In this document: piece after piece, positions 35,051 through 45,382 of the stretch
Numbering within the stretch: position 1 is the first letter of the stretch
Layout: each line of letters begins with the position of its first letter
NCBI GenBank assembly: GCA_014841835.1
Contig: JACYUQ010000002.1
Location: 372,001-436,000, forward strand
Reading direction: 5' to 3'
DNA from: Oxalobacteraceae sp. CFBP 13730
GTDB taxonomy: Bacteria > Pseudomonadota > Gammaproteobacteria > Burkholderiales > Burkholderiaceae_D
Length of the DNA stretch: 64,000 bases
Notes under the pieces: model-generated
Database searches by the model: none
What the model saw: only the letters and a program-made list of their open reading frames with translations
Told to the model about the DNA's origin: nothing
Made by a program: the position numbers and the translations under genes

Positions 35051-35401
35051 ATGATCTATATCAAACAAACTGCTCTTACTCTGCGCAACGCAGCCATCGT
35101 GGCGACCGCTGTATTCGCCCTGGCCGCATGCCAGAAGAAGGAAACGACCGCGCCAGTGCAGACCCCGGATGTCGCCGGTCCGAATGGCGCTGCCATCGAT
35201 CCGCACGCGGGCCTGAAATCGGAATCGGCCACCGCCCCTGCAGCAATCGCAGAAACCGGTCCTGCCGAAGGCGGTACCGCGATCGGCGGCATGGTTGCCG
35301 GTCAGGATGCAGACTCGAACAAACCCCGCGACAGCGGTGCTTCAGAACCAACGGGTGGCGATGGCGCCACCACGCAGGCAGCGACGCCGCCGGCAAAATA
35401 A
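35051..35401 (+). CDS. small Ala/Pro-rich lipoprotein
   Basis: A 116-residue protein with an N-terminal hydrophobic stretch and the lipobox LAAC near residue 23, so it is probably lipidated and membrane-anchored. The rest is low-complexity, rich in Ala, Thr, Pro, Gly and acidic residues, with no recognised domain. ATG 35051 is used because it places the signal peptide normally; ATG 35039 would add four residues. It precedes the formate dehydrogenase operon by 136 bases, and a link in function is not evident. Confidence 0.6.
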   Translation: MIYIKQTALTLRNAAIVATAVFALAACQKKETTAPVQTPDVAGPNGAAIDPHAGLKSESATAPAAIAETGPAEGGTAIGGMVAGQDADSNKPRDSGASEPTGGDGATTQAATPPAK

Positions 35402-35469
35402 TTGCCGGCGGGTCCAACGGCGCGCACACCGGCACATGGTGGCGCCGGTAACGGTCAGGATGGAAACAA

Positions 35470-35491
35470 AGCCAGGGCGACGACCCTGGCT
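35470..35491 (+). other. 8-bp stem-loop in the leader before fdnG
   Basis: AGCCAGGG (35470-35477) pairs with CCCTGGCT (35484-35491) across six bases. No T-run follows, so it is not a typical terminator. It may end the lipoprotein transcript with Rho or act in the fdnG leader. Confidence 0.4.
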
Positions 35492-35537
35492 GACGCCATT
35501 CTGATGTGCGCAATCCATTACTAGCAGGAGAATCTAG

Positions 35538-38500
35538 ATGGGCATGAACAGAAGGCAGTTCCTCCGCGCAAGCGGTGCGGGACTCGCCGCCTCCACCATC
35601 GTCGCGCTCGGCTTCTCGCCGTTGCCGGCGATGGCAGAGACGCGGCACTATAAATTGGCGAAAGCCAAGGAGACGCGCAACACGTGTCCATACTGCTCGG
35701 TGGGCTGCGGCCTGCTGATGTACAGTCTGGGCGACGGCGCAAAGAACGTTACCTCGGACATCATCCACATTGAAGGCGACCCGGATCACCCGGTCAATCG
35801 CGGTACGCTGTGCCCGAAAGGCGCCGGCTTGCTCGACTTCATCCATTCGCCAAACCGTCTCAAGTTCCCGGAAGTCCGTGAGCCTGGCACCAACGAATGG
35901 AAACGCGTTTCGTGGGATGAGGCAATGACGCGTCTGGCTGGCCTGATGAAGGCTGACCGCGATGCGAACTTCATTCCGACCAACGCCGAAGGCCAGCTGG
36001 TCAATCGCTGGACGAGCACGGGTATGCTGTGCGCGTCCGCGTCGAGCAACGAAACGGGCTACATCACGCACAAAGCGATGCGTTCGATGGGCATGCTCGT
36101 ATTCGATAACCAGGCTCGCGTTTGACACGGACCTACGGTGGCCGGTCTGGCCCCGACGTTCGGACGAGGAGCGATGACCAACCATTGGGTTGACATCAAG
36201 AATGCCGATGTAGTACTGATCATGGGCGGCAATGCCGCTGAAGCACACCCATGCGGTTTTAAATGGGTTATTGAAGCAAAGCATCACAATAAAGCCAAGC
36301 TGGTCGTGGTCGACCCGCGCTTTACGCGTTCGGCCGCCATGAGCGACTATTACGCGCCGATCCGCGCTGGCTCGGACATCGCCTTCCTGGGCGGCGTCCT
36401 TAACTATCTGCTGACGAACAACAAGATCCAGACCGAATACGTCCGGAGCTACACCAACGCCCCGTTCATCGTGAACGAAGGCTTCGACTTCCAGGACGGT
36501 CTGTTCTCGGGTTACGACGAAGCCAAGCGCCGCTACAGCAATGAAAGCTGGGGCTACGAGATGGGTGAAGACGGTTACGCCAAGGTCGATCCGACCATGG
36601 AACACCCGCGTTGCGTGCTGCAAGTGATGAAGCGCCATTATTCGCGCTACACCCCTGAGCAGGTCAGCAAGATCACCGGTACCCCGGTCAAGCAATTCCT
36701 GAAGGTCTGCGAATACATCGCGTCGACTGCCCAGCCGGGCCGTGCGATGACGATCCTGTACGCACTGGGCTGGACCCAGCACAGCCAGGGTAGCCAGATC
36801 ATCCGCACCGGCGCGATCATGCAGCTGCTGTTGGGTAACGTCGGTATCGCCGGCGGTGGCCTGAACGCACTGCGCGGTCACTCCAACATCCAGGGTCTGA
36901 CCGACCTGGGTCTGCTGTCGAACTCGCTGCCGGGCTATCTGTCGCTGGCAACCGATAAAGAGCAGGACCTGGAAACGTACTACAAGCCGCGCGCACTGAA
37001 GCCTTTGCGTCCGAACCAGATGAGCTACTGGCAGAACTATCCCAAGTTCTTCGTCAGCCTGCAAAAATCCTGGTGGGGCGATGCCGCGACCAAAGAGAAC
37101 AACTGGGCCTTCGACTACTTGCCGAAAATCGACAAGCTGTACGACGTGCTGCAGGCGTTCGAATTGATGGGTCAAGGTAAATTGAACGGTTACATCTGCC
37201 AGGGCTTCAACCCGGTCGGATCGTTCCCGAACAAGAAGAAGATCATCGCCGGTCTGTCGAAGCTGAAGTTCCTGGTGACGATGGATCCGTTGAACACCGA
37301 AACGTCCGAGTTCTGGAAGAACTTCGGCGAGTCGAACGACGTCGATCCAAGCAAGATCCAGACGACCGTGTTCCGCCTGCCAACCACGTGCTTCGCCGAA
37401 GAAGACGGTTCGCTGTCGAACTCGAGCCGCTGGCTGCAGTGGCACTGGAAGGGCGCTGAAGCGCCGTACGAGTGCAAGCCGGACATCGAGATCATCGCCG
37501 ACCTGTTCACGCGCATGAAGAACCTCTATCTGAAAGATGGCGGTGCCTTCTCGGATCCGATCACCAAGCTGTCGTGGCCGTACAAGATTCCGCATAGCCC
37601 TTCTGCCGAAGAGCTGGCCAAGGAATTCAACGGCAAGGCGCTGGCCGATATCTATGATGCAAAAGATCCGACCAAGCTGATCCTGAAGGCTGGCGAGCAG
37701 GTGCCGGGCTTTGGCGTGCTGCGCGACGATGGCAGTACCGCGAGCGGTTGCTGGGTGTATGCCGGCGCATGGACGCAGGCGGGCAACCAGATGGCGCGCC
37801 GCGACAATGCGGACCCGTACAACATCGGGCAAACGCTGGGTTGGGCCTGGGCCTGGCCGGCCAACCGCCGCGTGCTGTACAACGGCGCGTCGACCGATCC
37901 AAAGACGGGCAAGCCTTGGAACCCTGCGCTGAACCTGATCTCGTGGAACGGTACGGCCTGGACCGGTTCGGATATTCCGGACATCCGTCCTGATGCCGAT
38001 CCGGCCGAAGAGAACCGTACGCAGCCGTTCATCATGACGTCGGAAGGTGTGGCGCGTCTGTTCGCACCGACCGGCATGGCCGAAGGTCCGCTGCCGGAGC
38101 ACTACGAGCCGTTCGAGTCGCCGTTCCCGGTCAATCCGATGCACCCGAAAAACCCGCTTGCCCGTTCCAATCCGGCGGCGCGCGTGTTCAAGGGCGACAT
38201 GGAAGCGTTCGGTACGGCCAAGGACTTCCCGTATGTCGCGACCAGCTACCGCTTGACCGAGCACTTCCACTACTGGACCAAGAACGTTGTCTCCAACGCG
38301 ATTATCCAGCCACAGCAGTTCGTGGAAATCGGTGAGCAGCTGGCCAAGGCCAAGGGTATCTCGAATGGCGATATGGTCAAGGTGTCGTCGATGCGCGGCT
38401 TCATCAAGGCCAAGTGTCTGGTGACCAAGCGTATTCCGCAACTCGATTGCGATGGCATGAAGGTCGATACAGTGGGTCTGCCGAACCACTGGGGCTTTGT

Positions 38501-38612
38501 CGGTGTGGCCAAGCCGGGCTTCCTGGTCAATACGCTGACCCCGTTCGTGGGCGATGCAAATACCCAGACCCCGGAATTCAAGTCGTTCCTGGTCAATATC
38601 GAAAGGGTCTAA
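35538..38612 (+). CDS. fdnG: formate dehydrogenase-N major subunit, selenoprotein (in-frame UGA = Sec196)
   Basis: Catalytic molybdenum subunit that oxidises formate to CO2 in the periplasm. The 1024-residue product must be read through the UGA at 36123-36125 as selenocysteine. The codons around it read NQARV-Sec-HGPTVA and place Sec at residue 196, the same number as in E. coli FdnG. The leader NRRQFLRAS is a twin-arginine signal. Cysteines 50, 53, 57 and 92 bind the first iron-sulfur cluster. Molybdopterin-binding segments follow along the chain (LAPTFGRGAMTNHW, DPRFTRSA). A SECIS hairpin lies directly downstream of the UGA. A conventional gene caller would split it into 35538-36125 and a piece starting at 36138. 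It is followed by fdnH after three bases. Confidence 0.96.
36136..36155 (+). promoter_or_regulatory. bacterial SECIS element of fdnG
   Basis: The RNA folds as CGG (36136-36138), a bulged U at 36139, GGCC (36140-36143), loop GGUCU (36144-36148), GGCC (36149-36152) and CCG (36153-36155). The bulged U and GGUCU loop are the features recognised by SelB in E. coli fdhF and fdnG. The hairpin begins ten bases after the UGA, the expected distance. Confidence 0.92.
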
Positions 38613-38615
38613 ACA

Positions 38616-39545
38616 ATGTCTTCATTACAATCTCTCGATATTGCGGCGCGTTCGGCAACCACCACGCAGTCGCCGGTGGCCCGTACGCACAAGCCGGAAG
38701 TTGCCAAGCTGATCGACGTGTCCAGCTGCATCGGCTGCAAGGCGTGCCAGGTGGCGTGCATGCAGTGGAACGATCTGCGCGATGAAATCGGCGAAAACCA
38801 CGGTACCTACGACAACCCGATCGACCTGACGCCACAGTCGTGGACCGTCATGAAGTTCTCGGAAGTCGTGACCAAGTCCGAGGAAGAAGGCGATCGTCTG
38901 GAGTGGCTGATCCGCAAGGACGGCTGCATGCACTGCGACGAGCCAGGCTGCCTGAAGGCCTGCCCGGCGCCGGGCGCGATCGTCAAGTACACGAACGGTA
39001 TCGTTGACTTCATCAGCGAAAACTGCATCGGTTGCGGCTATTGCGTCGCCGGTTGCCCGTTCGATGTGCCACGCATCAGCAAGGTGGACTCGAAGGCCTA
39101 CAAATGTTCGCTGTGCGCCGACCGCGTTGCAGTGAACATGGAGCCGGCCTGCGTGAAGATCTGTCCAACTGGCGCCATCCGTTTCGGCACCAAGGAAGAC
39201 ATGATCGACTACGCCGGTGACCGCGTGATCGACCTGAAGGAACGTGGTTACAAGAACGCCGGTCTGTACAACCCGGCCGGTGTGGGCGGCACGCACGTGA
39301 TGTACGTGTTGCAGCACGCGGACAAGCCGAACCTGTATGCCGGCCTGCCCGAGAACCCGACTATCAGCCCGACCGTGGCGTTGTGGAAGGGTATCGCCAA
39401 GCCGTTGGGTGTGGCTGCAATGGTTGGCGCTGCTGTGGCCGGCTTCTTCCACTACATGAAGGTTGGCCCGATCGAGACGCACCACGACGAACCCGATGTT
39501 CAGCCGACGCCTGGTCCCGACCAGCGCGACGACGAACGGGTATAA
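38616..39545 (+). CDS. fdnH: formate dehydrogenase-N iron-sulfur subunit
   Basis: Electron-transfer subunit carrying four [4Fe-4S] clusters from FdnG to the membrane cytochrome. The 309-residue product has four cysteine groups in order: [14 protein letters not shown] near residue 38, [19 protein letters not shown] near residue 105, [12 protein letters not shown] near residue 138 and [21 protein letters not shown] near residue 163. A single membrane helix ([17 protein letters not shown]) near residue 275 anchors the C-terminus on the periplasmic side. E. coli FdnH has 294 residues and the same order. It starts three bases after fdnG and ends ten bases before fdnI. Confidence 0.94.
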   Translation: MSSLQSLDIAARSATTTQSPVARTHKPEVAKLIDVSSCIGCKACQVACMQWNDLRDEIGENHGTYDNPIDLTPQSWTVMKFSEVVTKSEEEGDRLEWLIRKDGCMHCDEPGCLKACPAPGAIVKYTNGIVDFISENCIGCGYCVAGCPFDVPRISKVDSKAYKCSLCADRVAVNMEPACVKICPTGAIRFGTKEDMIDYAGDRVIDLKERGYKNAGLYNPAGVGGTHVMYVLQHADKPNLYAGLPENPTISPTVALWKGIAKPLGVAAMVGAAVAGFFHYMKVGPIETHHDEPDVQPTPGPDQRDDERV

Positions 39546-39555
39546 GGAGAAGACC

Positions 39556-40185
39556 ATGTTTATCACTCGCTATCGCGACATGACGCGCATGAACCACTGG
39601 GCCGTGGCTCTGTTGTTCATCTGCGCCGGATTGACTGGCCTGGCCTTGTTCCATCCGTCGATGTTCTTCTTCTCGATGTTCTTCGGCGGTGGACAGTGGA
39701 CCCGCATCCTGCATCCGTTCTTCGGCTTGCTGATGGTGCTGGGTTTCGTGTTCCTGTTCTTCGCCGTGGTGCGCGACAACTTCTGGACCAAGACCGATAC
39801 GGCCTGGGTCAAGAAGGCGCCGGAACTCCTCAAGGGTAACGAGCACGCAATGCCGCCAGTACACAAGTACAACGCGGGCCAGAAAGCCGTGTTCTGGATC
39901 TTTGCCGTGAGCCTGGTGCTGCTGTTGATCACCGGCTTCATGTTCTGGCAACCATGGTTCGCGGACTTCTTCCCGATTCCGCTGCGTCGTTTCGCGATGC
40001 TGGTGCACGCGGCTTCGGCCCTGGCACTGGTGCTGAGCGTGATCATGCACGTGTACGCCGCTATCTGGGTCAAGGGCTCGTTCCGCGCCATGACCCGTGG
40101 CACGGTGCACGAGGACTGGGCCAAGTCGCACCACCCGCTGTGGTACAAGGAAGTGGCAGAGGACGCCAAGCGCAACAAGCGCTAA
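39556..40185 (+). CDS. fdnI: formate dehydrogenase-N cytochrome b subunit
   Basis: Membrane di-heme cytochrome b556 subunit that passes electrons to quinone. The 209-residue product (E. coli 217) has four hydrophobic helices. Candidate haem-ligand histidines are in RMNHWAVALLF near residue 14, ILHPFFGLL near residue 53, MLVHAASALAL near residue 151 and VIMHVYAAIW near residue 165. ATG 39556 follows AAGGAGA closely. The upstream open frame to 39463 lies inside fdnH and is not used. It completes the fdnGHI operon. Confidence 0.92.
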   Translation: MFITRYRDMTRMNHWAVALLFICAGLTGLALFHPSMFFFSMFFGGGQWTRILHPFFGLLMVLGFVFLFFAVVRDNFWTKTDTAWVKKAPELLKGNEHAMPPVHKYNAGQKAVFWIFAVSLVLLLITGFMFWQPWFADFFPIPLRRFAMLVHAASALALVLSVIMHVYAAIWVKGSFRAMTRGTVHEDWAKSHHPLWYKEVAEDAKRNKR

Positions 40186-40222
40186 CGTAGTATTGTTGCT
40201 CTTCTGAGTCAGCTTCAAAACC

Positions 40223-40306
40223 GTCGTTCCCGCGCAGGCGGGAACCTCAGTGTGCATGCGGTTCGATTCGCTGGCACACTTGGGTTCCCGCCTCCGCGGG
40301 AACGAC
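40223..40306. repeat. long stem-loop dispersed repeat after fdnI
   Basis: Arms 40223-40246 and 40283-40306 are inverted copies of 24 bases with one mismatch, built on the motif GTTCCCGC...GCGGGAAC. Each arm is also a palindrome by itself, and the inner GTGTGC/GCACAC extends the pairing. Motifs of this kind are common intergenic repeats in proteobacteria. Here it could also end the fdnGHI transcript before fdhE. Confidence 0.7.
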
Positions 40307-40365
40307 GTTCTTTGGCAGCTTGAACCGTATTGCCGTTGCAAGAATTCAATAGGAAGCATCTTTCC

Positions 40366-41397
40366 ATGAGCATTACCAAAGCCTCAAAGCTGCTCAGCCC
40401 CGAAGAAATCGCTGTCCGGGCTGGCGAGCAAATGCCGTATATCCAACTCCCGGTGCGCCGCGAGTTGTTCTCCGCCCGTGCGACCCGTCTGCGCCAGCTG
40501 GCGCCGGGGCACGCGATGCACGACTTTTTACTGTTTGCCGCCGAACTGGCCGCCGTGCAGCACGAAGTGTTGCAGGATTATCCGACCGTCACGCTGCCGA
40601 CGCTGGACGACCTGGCCGCCGCCGCGCGCGCTGCCCAGGCACCGGTGCCGGCGCCGCTGTGGCCGCGCGATCCGGTCTGGCGCAGCGCAATGCGCCGCAT
40701 GCTGGAACTCCTGGTCCCGCGCCTGGCGGGCAGCCCGGCGCAAGCGGCCGTGCAGGCCCTGCTGGCTCTAGGCGACGACCATCTCGAAGGCCAGGCCGAA
40801 CTGCTGCTGCAAGGCGCGGCGGGTCTGGACATGAGCGCCGCACCTTTGGTGGCGGCCGGTCTGCAGGTGTACTGGACGAATATGGTCCTGGCGATCCAGG
40901 AAGCGTATGGCGCCGCGCGCCAGCAGCCGTATGGCCGCACGCTCGACATGACGACCTGCCCATGCTGCGGCAGCCTGCCGACGTCGTCGATCACGCGCGT
41001 CGACCAGACCGGTAGCAATTTCCGCTATCTGCACTGCTCGCTGTGTTCGGCGCAGTGGCATATGGTGCGGGTCAAGTGCAGCCACTGCGAAAGCACCAAG
41101 GGCATCCACTACCATTCACTCGAGGCGCTGGCCACCGATGGCGCGGTGCAGGATGCGTCGCAGGCATCGGTGCAAGCCGAAACGTGCGACGAGTGCCATC
41201 ACTACATCAAGATCGTGCGCATGGAGCGTGAGCTCAATGTCGATCCGGTTGCGGACGACCTGGCGTCGCTGACGCTGGACATCCTGGTGTCCGAAGCGGG
41301 CTACGAGGCGCATGGCGTAAACCTGCTGCTGCTGTCGGGCGGCGAGGAAGCCCCGGGCGAACCGGCCATCGCACCACCATCGAACCGGAGTAATTGA
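40366..41397 (+). CDS. fdhE: formate dehydrogenase accessory protein
   Basis: Cytoplasmic maturation factor of 343 residues required for active formate dehydrogenase. It shows the family's zinc or iron-binding cysteine groups: CPCCGSLPTSS near residue 198, CSLCSAQWHMVRVKCSHC near residue 225 and CDECHHYIKIV near residue 274. ATG 40366 has an AGGAAG site about ten bases upstream; a TTG at 40330 would add 12 residues without support. The stop TGA lies two bases before the selA start, so the two are tightly coupled. Its place between fdnI and selA fits formate dehydrogenase biogenesis. Confidence 0.9.
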   Translation: MSITKASKLLSPEEIAVRAGEQMPYIQLPVRRELFSARATRLRQLAPGHAMHDFLLFAAELAAVQHEVLQDYPTVTLPTLDDLAAAARAAQAPVPAPLWPRDPVWRSAMRRMLELLVPRLAGSPAQAAVQALLALGDDHLEGQAELLLQGAAGLDMSAAPLVAAGLQVYWTNMVLAIQEAYGAARQQPYGRTLDMTTCPCCGSLPTSSITRVDQTGSNFRYLHCSLCSAQWHMVRVKCSHCESTKGIHYHSLEALATDGAVQDASQASVQAETCDECHHYIKIVRMERELNVDPVADDLASLTLDILVSEAGYEAHGVNLLLLSGGEEAPGEPAIAPPSNRSN

Positions 41398-41399
41398 TC

Positions 41400-42857
41400 A
41401 TGTCGCTCAGCGAGTCCGTGGTCCACGGCTCGAAGGCGACAGTCAAGGAGTTGCCTTCGATCGATAAACTGCTGCGTCTGCCATCGGTGCAGGCGCAACT
41501 TTCTGCCCACGGCCACACGCTGGTCGCCGGGCAGGCGCGCGCGCTGGTCGACGACCTGCGCGCGCAAGCGCTGGCCGGCGTGCTGGCGCAAAGCGCCGTG
41601 GCGCCTGATGCATTGGCCCAGGCGCTGGCCGAACGCGTCGCCGCGCGGATTGCGCCGCGCATGCGCCGCGTGATCAACCTGACCGGTACGGTCATCCATA
41701 CCAATCTGGGCCGCTCCGTGCTGCCCGATGTGGCGATTCGCCACCTGACGGCCATGATGGCCGGCCCGAACAATCTCGAATACAACCTCGACACTGGCTC
41801 ACGGGGCGATCGCGACAGCATCGTCGAAGGCCTGCTGTGCGAAATCACCGGCGCCGAAGCGGCGACGGTGGTCAACAACAATGCCGCGGCAGTGCTGCTG
41901 TCGCTGGCCGCACTGAGCGGCGGGCGCGAAGCGATCATCTCGCGCGGCGAACTGGTGGAAATCGGCGGCGCGTTCCGCATGCCGGATGTGATGGACAGCG
42001 CCGGCGCGCGCATGGTCGAAGTGGGCACCACCAACCGGACGCACCTGGCGGACTACGAGCGCGCGATCACCGAGCGCACCGCAATGCTGATCAAGGTCCA
42101 TACCAGCAACTATATGGTGCAGGGCTTTACCAGTGCTGTGAGCGAAGCCGAACTGGCGCCGCTGGCACGCAGCCGCGGCGTGGCGCTCGTGTCGGACCTG
42201 GGCAGCGGCTCGCTGATCGACATGGGCAAGTACGGCTTGCCGCAGGAACCAACGCCGCAGCAGATGCTGGCAGATGGCTGCGACGTGGTCATGTTCTCGG
42301 GCGACAAATTGCTGGGTGGCCCGCAGGCGGGCCTGATCGTCGGCACGCGTGAACACATCGGGCGCATCCGAAAATTCCCGATGAAGCGCGCGCTGCGGCT
42401 GTCCAAGCTGCCGCTGGCAGCGCTGGAAGCGACCTTGCAGCTGTACCTGCAACCCGAACTGCTCGTGCATGAATTGCCGACGCTGCGCTGGCTGACCCGC
42501 ACGCAGGAGCAGGTGGCCGTGGCCGCCAACGCGATCCTGGAACCGCTGCGCGCCGCGCTGGCCCCGCGCTATACCGTCACGCTGGAACCGATGCTCAGCC
42601 AGATCGGCTCCGGCTCGCTACCGATCGACCGCCTGCCATCGTGCGGGCTGGCAATCGCGCCGGTCTTGTCCGGCAAGCGCGGCATGGGCACCGCGCTCGA
42701 CGCGTTGTCGGACGCTCTGCGCGGCTTGCCGGCGCCGATCATCGGCCGGATTGCCGACGATCGCGTGCTGCTCGATTGCCGTTGTGTCGACGATCCGAAC
42801 GAGGTCATCAATCAATTGGCCGGCCTGCGCCTGGCCATCATCGGAGAAGTTGCATGA
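41400..42857 (+). CDS. selA: L-seryl-tRNA(Sec) selenium transferase
   Basis: PLP enzyme that converts seryl-tRNA(Sec) to selenocysteinyl-tRNA(Sec) using selenophosphate. The 485-residue product (E. coli 463) has [18 protein letters not shown] near residue 94, the cofactor region [18 protein letters not shown] and the PLP-binding Lys about residue 303 in [15 protein letters not shown]. The start overlaps no other gene but follows fdhE by two bases with GGAG in front. Its stop overlaps selB (ATGA). The selenophosphate synthetase gene selD is not in the window and must be elsewhere. Confidence 0.94.
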   Translation: MSLSESVVHGSKATVKELPSIDKLLRLPSVQAQLSAHGHTLVAGQARALVDDLRAQALAGVLAQSAVAPDALAQALAERVAARIAPRMRRVINLTGTVIHTNLGRSVLPDVAIRHLTAMMAGPNNLEYNLDTGSRGDRDSIVEGLLCEITGAEAATVVNNNAAAVLLSLAALSGGREAIISRGELVEIGGAFRMPDVMDSAGARMVEVGTTNRTHLADYERAITERTAMLIKVHTSNYMVQGFTSAVSEAELAPLARSRGVALVSDLGSGSLIDMGKYGLPQEPTPQQMLADGCDVVMFSGDKLLGGPQAGLIVGTREHIGRIRKFPMKRALRLSKLPLAALEATLQLYLQPELLVHELPTLRWLTRTQEQVAVAANAILEPLRAALAPRYTVTLEPMLSQIGSGSLPIDRLPSCGLAIAPVLSGKRGMGTALDALSDALRGLPAPIIGRIADDRVLLDCRCVDDPNEVINQLAGLRLAIIGEVA

Positions 42858-44773
42858 TTGTCGGCACTGCAGGCCACATCGACCACGGCAAGACGGCGCT
42901 GGTGCGCGCACTGACGGGCATCGACGCCGACCGGCTGCCGGAAGAAAAACGGCGCGGCATCACCATCGAACTCGGCTACGCCTGGATGCCGCTCGAGGAC
43001 GGGCGCCGTATCGGCTTCGTCGATGTGCCGGGCCACGAAAAGCTCGTGCGCACGATGGTGGCCGGCGCCAGCGGCATCGACTTCGGCTTGCTGCTCATCG
43101 CCGCGGACGATGGCCCGATGCCGCAGACGATCGAGCACGCGACCATCCTGTCGCTGCTGGGCGTTCGCCGTGGCGCGGCCGTGATCACCAAGATCGACCG
43201 CGTGGAGCCGGCGCGTGTCGCCGAGACCGAAGCCCGCGTACGCGCGCTGTTGGCCAGCAGCGGGCTGGACGATTACCCGGTGCTGCATGTCTCCAGCGTG
43301 CGCGGCGACGGTATCGATGCCTTGCGCGCCGATCTGGTTGACGCGCTGGCGGCTGCGCCGGGCGACGGCGTGGAGGGCGCGGGTTTCCGCATGGGCCTGG
43401 ACCGCGCATTTACCCTGGATGGCGTCGGCACCGTGGTGGCCGGCAGCGTCTCGGCGGGCGGCGTGACGATCGGCGACGCGTTGTCGCTGGCGGCCTCGCC
43501 GGACGACACGTACCGCGTGCGCAGTCTGCAGGTGCACAGCCGCGCGGCGCAGGCTGCCCAGGCGGGCCAGCGCTGCGCCGTGGGCCTGGCGGGCCTGGAA
43601 CGCTCGGACGAACTGCGCGGCCAGGTGCTGTGCGATCCGGCCATTGCGCTCACCACGCAGCGGATCGACGTCTGGTTGCAGGTCGCCGCCACCGAAGACA
43701 AGGCGCTGCGCTCGGGCACGCTTGTGCACCTGCACGCGGCAACACAGGATTGCCTGGCGACGGTGGCCGTGCTGGGCCAGCCGTCGATTGCCCCGGGCGC
43801 CGGCGCGCCGGCCCAGCTCGTGCTGCACAAGCCGGCCAATGTCTGGCATGGCGACCGTTTTATTCTGCGCGACGCGTCCGCGGTGCGCACGGTGGCCGGT
43901 GGCCAGGTGCTCGATCCGCTGGGGCCGATCCGTTACCGGCAGACGCCCGAGCGCCTGGCGTACCTGGAAACGCAGCGCGCCATCGATCCGCTGACGCGCC
44001 TGCTGGGCGCGCTGGCGCAGGCGCAGTACGGCGTCAATGGCGCCACCTGGCTGCGCAGCAGCGGCCTGGCACGCTGGCCGTTCGACCTGGCAAGCGTGCC
44101 CGACATCGTCGTCGGTGCCGGCGGCGAGTGGCTGATTGCCCGTGCGCGTCTGGACGAGGCGCAGGCCGGCCTGCTGGCGGCCTTGCGTGATTTCCACGAC
44201 AAGTATCCCGATGAAATCGGACCGGACGTGCAGCGCGCCCGCCGCCTGGCTGCGCCACGCATGCCCGAGGCGCTATGGCTGCAGCTCACAGGCCACATGA
44301 TCGAGGCGGGCGTGCTCGCGCGCAGAAATGGCTTCCTGCATTTGCCGGAACACGGCGTGGCCTTGCGCGCGGCCGAACAGATCGTCGCCGAGCATGCGCT
44401 GCCGATGCTGCGCGAAGGGCGTTTCGATCCGCCGTGGGTGCGCGATATCGCGTTGCAGGCCCGCTTGCCCGAGGCGCAGGTGCGCCAGGTGCTGGGCCGC
44501 ATGGCGCGCGGCGGCGACGTGTATCAGGTGGTCAAGGACCTGTTCTATCATCCGGCCGTGATGCACGAGCTGGCGGCGCTGGCGAGGAAGCTCGCTGCGG
44601 AAGAAGCGGGTGGCCAGGTCACGGCGGCGCGGTTCCGCGACCTGACGGGTCTGGGGCGCAAGCGCGCGATCCAGATCCTGGAGTTTTTTGACCGTATCGG
44701 CCTGCTGCGCCGCGTGGGCGACGTGCACCTGCTGCGGCCGGGAACGTTGCTGTTTTCCGAGAAATCACCATGA
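42854..44773 (+). CDS. selB: selenocysteine-specific elongation factor
   Basis: GTPase that delivers Sec-tRNA to the ribosome by binding the SECIS hairpin. The 639-residue product starts [20 protein letters not shown] with the G1 P-loop. It has G2 RGITIELG, G3 DVPGHEKLV near residue 58 and the G4-like TKIDRVE near residue 113, then domains II and III. The C-terminal third consists of winged-helix repeats that bind SECIS RNA (for example [23 protein letters not shown] at the end). ATG 42854 overlaps the selA stop. The long in-frame extension to 42641 lies inside selA. The tRNA-Sec gene follows after 43 bases. Confidence 0.95.
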   Translation: MIVGTAGHIDHGKTALVRALTGIDADRLPEEKRRGITIELGYAWMPLEDGRRIGFVDVPGHEKLVRTMVAGASGIDFGLLLIAADDGPMPQTIEHATILSLLGVRRGAAVITKIDRVEPARVAETEARVRALLASSGLDDYPVLHVSSVRGDGIDALRADLVDALAAAPGDGVEGAGFRMGLDRAFTLDGVGTVVAGSVSAGGVTIGDALSLAASPDDTYRVRSLQVHSRAAQAAQAGQRCAVGLAGLERSDELRGQVLCDPAIALTTQRIDVWLQVAATEDKALRSGTLVHLHAATQDCLATVAVLGQPSIAPGAGAPAQLVLHKPANVWHGDRFILRDASAVRTVAGGQVLDPLGPIRYRQTPERLAYLETQRAIDPLTRLLGALAQAQYGVNGATWLRSSGLARWPFDLASVPDIVVGAGGEWLIARARLDEAQAGLLAALRDFHDKYPDEIGPDVQRARRLAAPRMPEALWLQLTGHMIEAGVLARRNGFLHLPEHGVALRAAEQIVAEHALPMLREGRFDPPWVRDIALQARLPEAQVRQVLGRMARGGDVYQVVKDLFYHPAVMHELAALARKLAAEEAGGQVTAARFRDLTGLGRKRAIQILEFFDRIGLLRRVGDVHLLRPGTLLFSEKSP

Positions 44774-44816
44774 GCCTGACGCAATTTTTCCGGACAAGGT
44801 AAAATCGCGGCTCAAC

Positions 44817-44912
44817 GGAAGGAAATCGTCCCTGGTGGGGCGGCTGGGCTTCAAACCCAGTTGGTGGCGCCATGCGTCGCCGGGTGGGTTCGACTCCCGC
44901 ATCCTTCCGCCA
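44817..44912 (+). tRNA. selC: tRNA-Sec (anticodon TCA)
   Basis: A 96-base gene including an encoded CCA. The acceptor arm begins GGAAGGAA and ends ATCCTTCC with discriminator G, pairing seven of eight positions (A44824 faces A). The D stem has six pairs (CGTCCC/GGGGCG) with loop TGGT. The anticodon stem surrounds CTTCAAA with TCA at 44851-44853. The long variable arm (GGTGGCG/CGTCGCC) and the five-pair T arm (GTGGG/CCCGC, loop TTCGACT) give the special 8+5 architecture of tRNA-Sec. It reads the UGA in fdnG upstream. Confidence 0.97.
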
Positions 44913-44935
44913 TCCTTTCTGTTTCACACATTCCT

Positions 44936-45382
44936 ATGATCATCCTCGGCTTCGACTATCCGGACGACTGCTATTTCGACCTCGACAATGATATGTGGTG
45001 CCGTCCGCTGGACGACGGTCGCGTGCAGGTGGGCGTGAGCGCATTCGGTGTCCAGATCAGTGGCAACCATTTCTACATGTGCCGCCCCAAGCCGGTGGGG
45101 AACGAGGTCGAGCAGGGCAAGACGGTGGGTGTCGTGGAGCTGAGCAAGACGGTCGTGACGATCAAGACGCCAGTGGCCGGCACGATCGTCGAGATCAACA
45201 CGGCGCTGGAAGAAACGCCCGAGCTGATCCATCAGGACCCGTACGGCGCCGGCTGGATTTCCGTGATCCAGGCCAGCAACTGGGAACGCGACCGCGCGCA
45301 ACTGGCGCATGGCGCCGACCTCGTTGAACTGGCCGAACGGCGCATGCGGCTCGAGCCGGTCGATGACTGGATCAAGCCGTGA
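44936..45382 (+). CDS. GcvH-like lipoyl carrier protein
   Basis: A 148-residue protein with a glycine-cleavage H-type fold. The core VGVSAFGVQISGNHFYMCRP precedes the hairpin VVELSKTVVTIKTPVAGTI, where Lys71 sits where H proteins carry lipoate (ESVK). The acidic PELIHQDPYGAGWI follows. It differs from true GcvH in its N-terminus (GFDYPDDCYFDLDNDMW) and C-terminal tail, and no glycine-cleavage genes are nearby. Similar H-like proteins serve sulfur-transfer systems such as the heterodisulfide reductase-like pathway. ATG 44936 lies 23 bases after tRNA-Sec, and the gene overlaps the following DsrE-like gene by GTGA. It may be a lipoate-linked carrier of sulfur or selenium intermediates, which is inference. 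Confidence 0.72.
   Translation: MIILGFDYPDDCYFDLDNDMWCRPLDDGRVQVGVSAFGVQISGNHFYMCRPKPVGNEVEQGKTVGVVELSKTVVTIKTPVAGTIVEINTALEETPELIHQDPYGAGWISVIQASNWERDRAQLAHGADLVELAERRMRLEPVDDWIKP

Noticed and set aside
35538-36137. Interpretation of fdnG as two genes or a pseudogene broken by a stop codon
   Set aside because: The stop is UGA at exactly the selenocysteine position of E. coli FdnG, with a proper SECIS behind it and sel genes next door. It is a functional selenoprotein gene.
40223-40306. Start of a CRISPR array or an insertion sequence
   Set aside because: There are only two arms in inverted orientation, no spacers and no transposase. It is a dispersed palindromic repeat. No CRISPR array was seen anywhere in the window.
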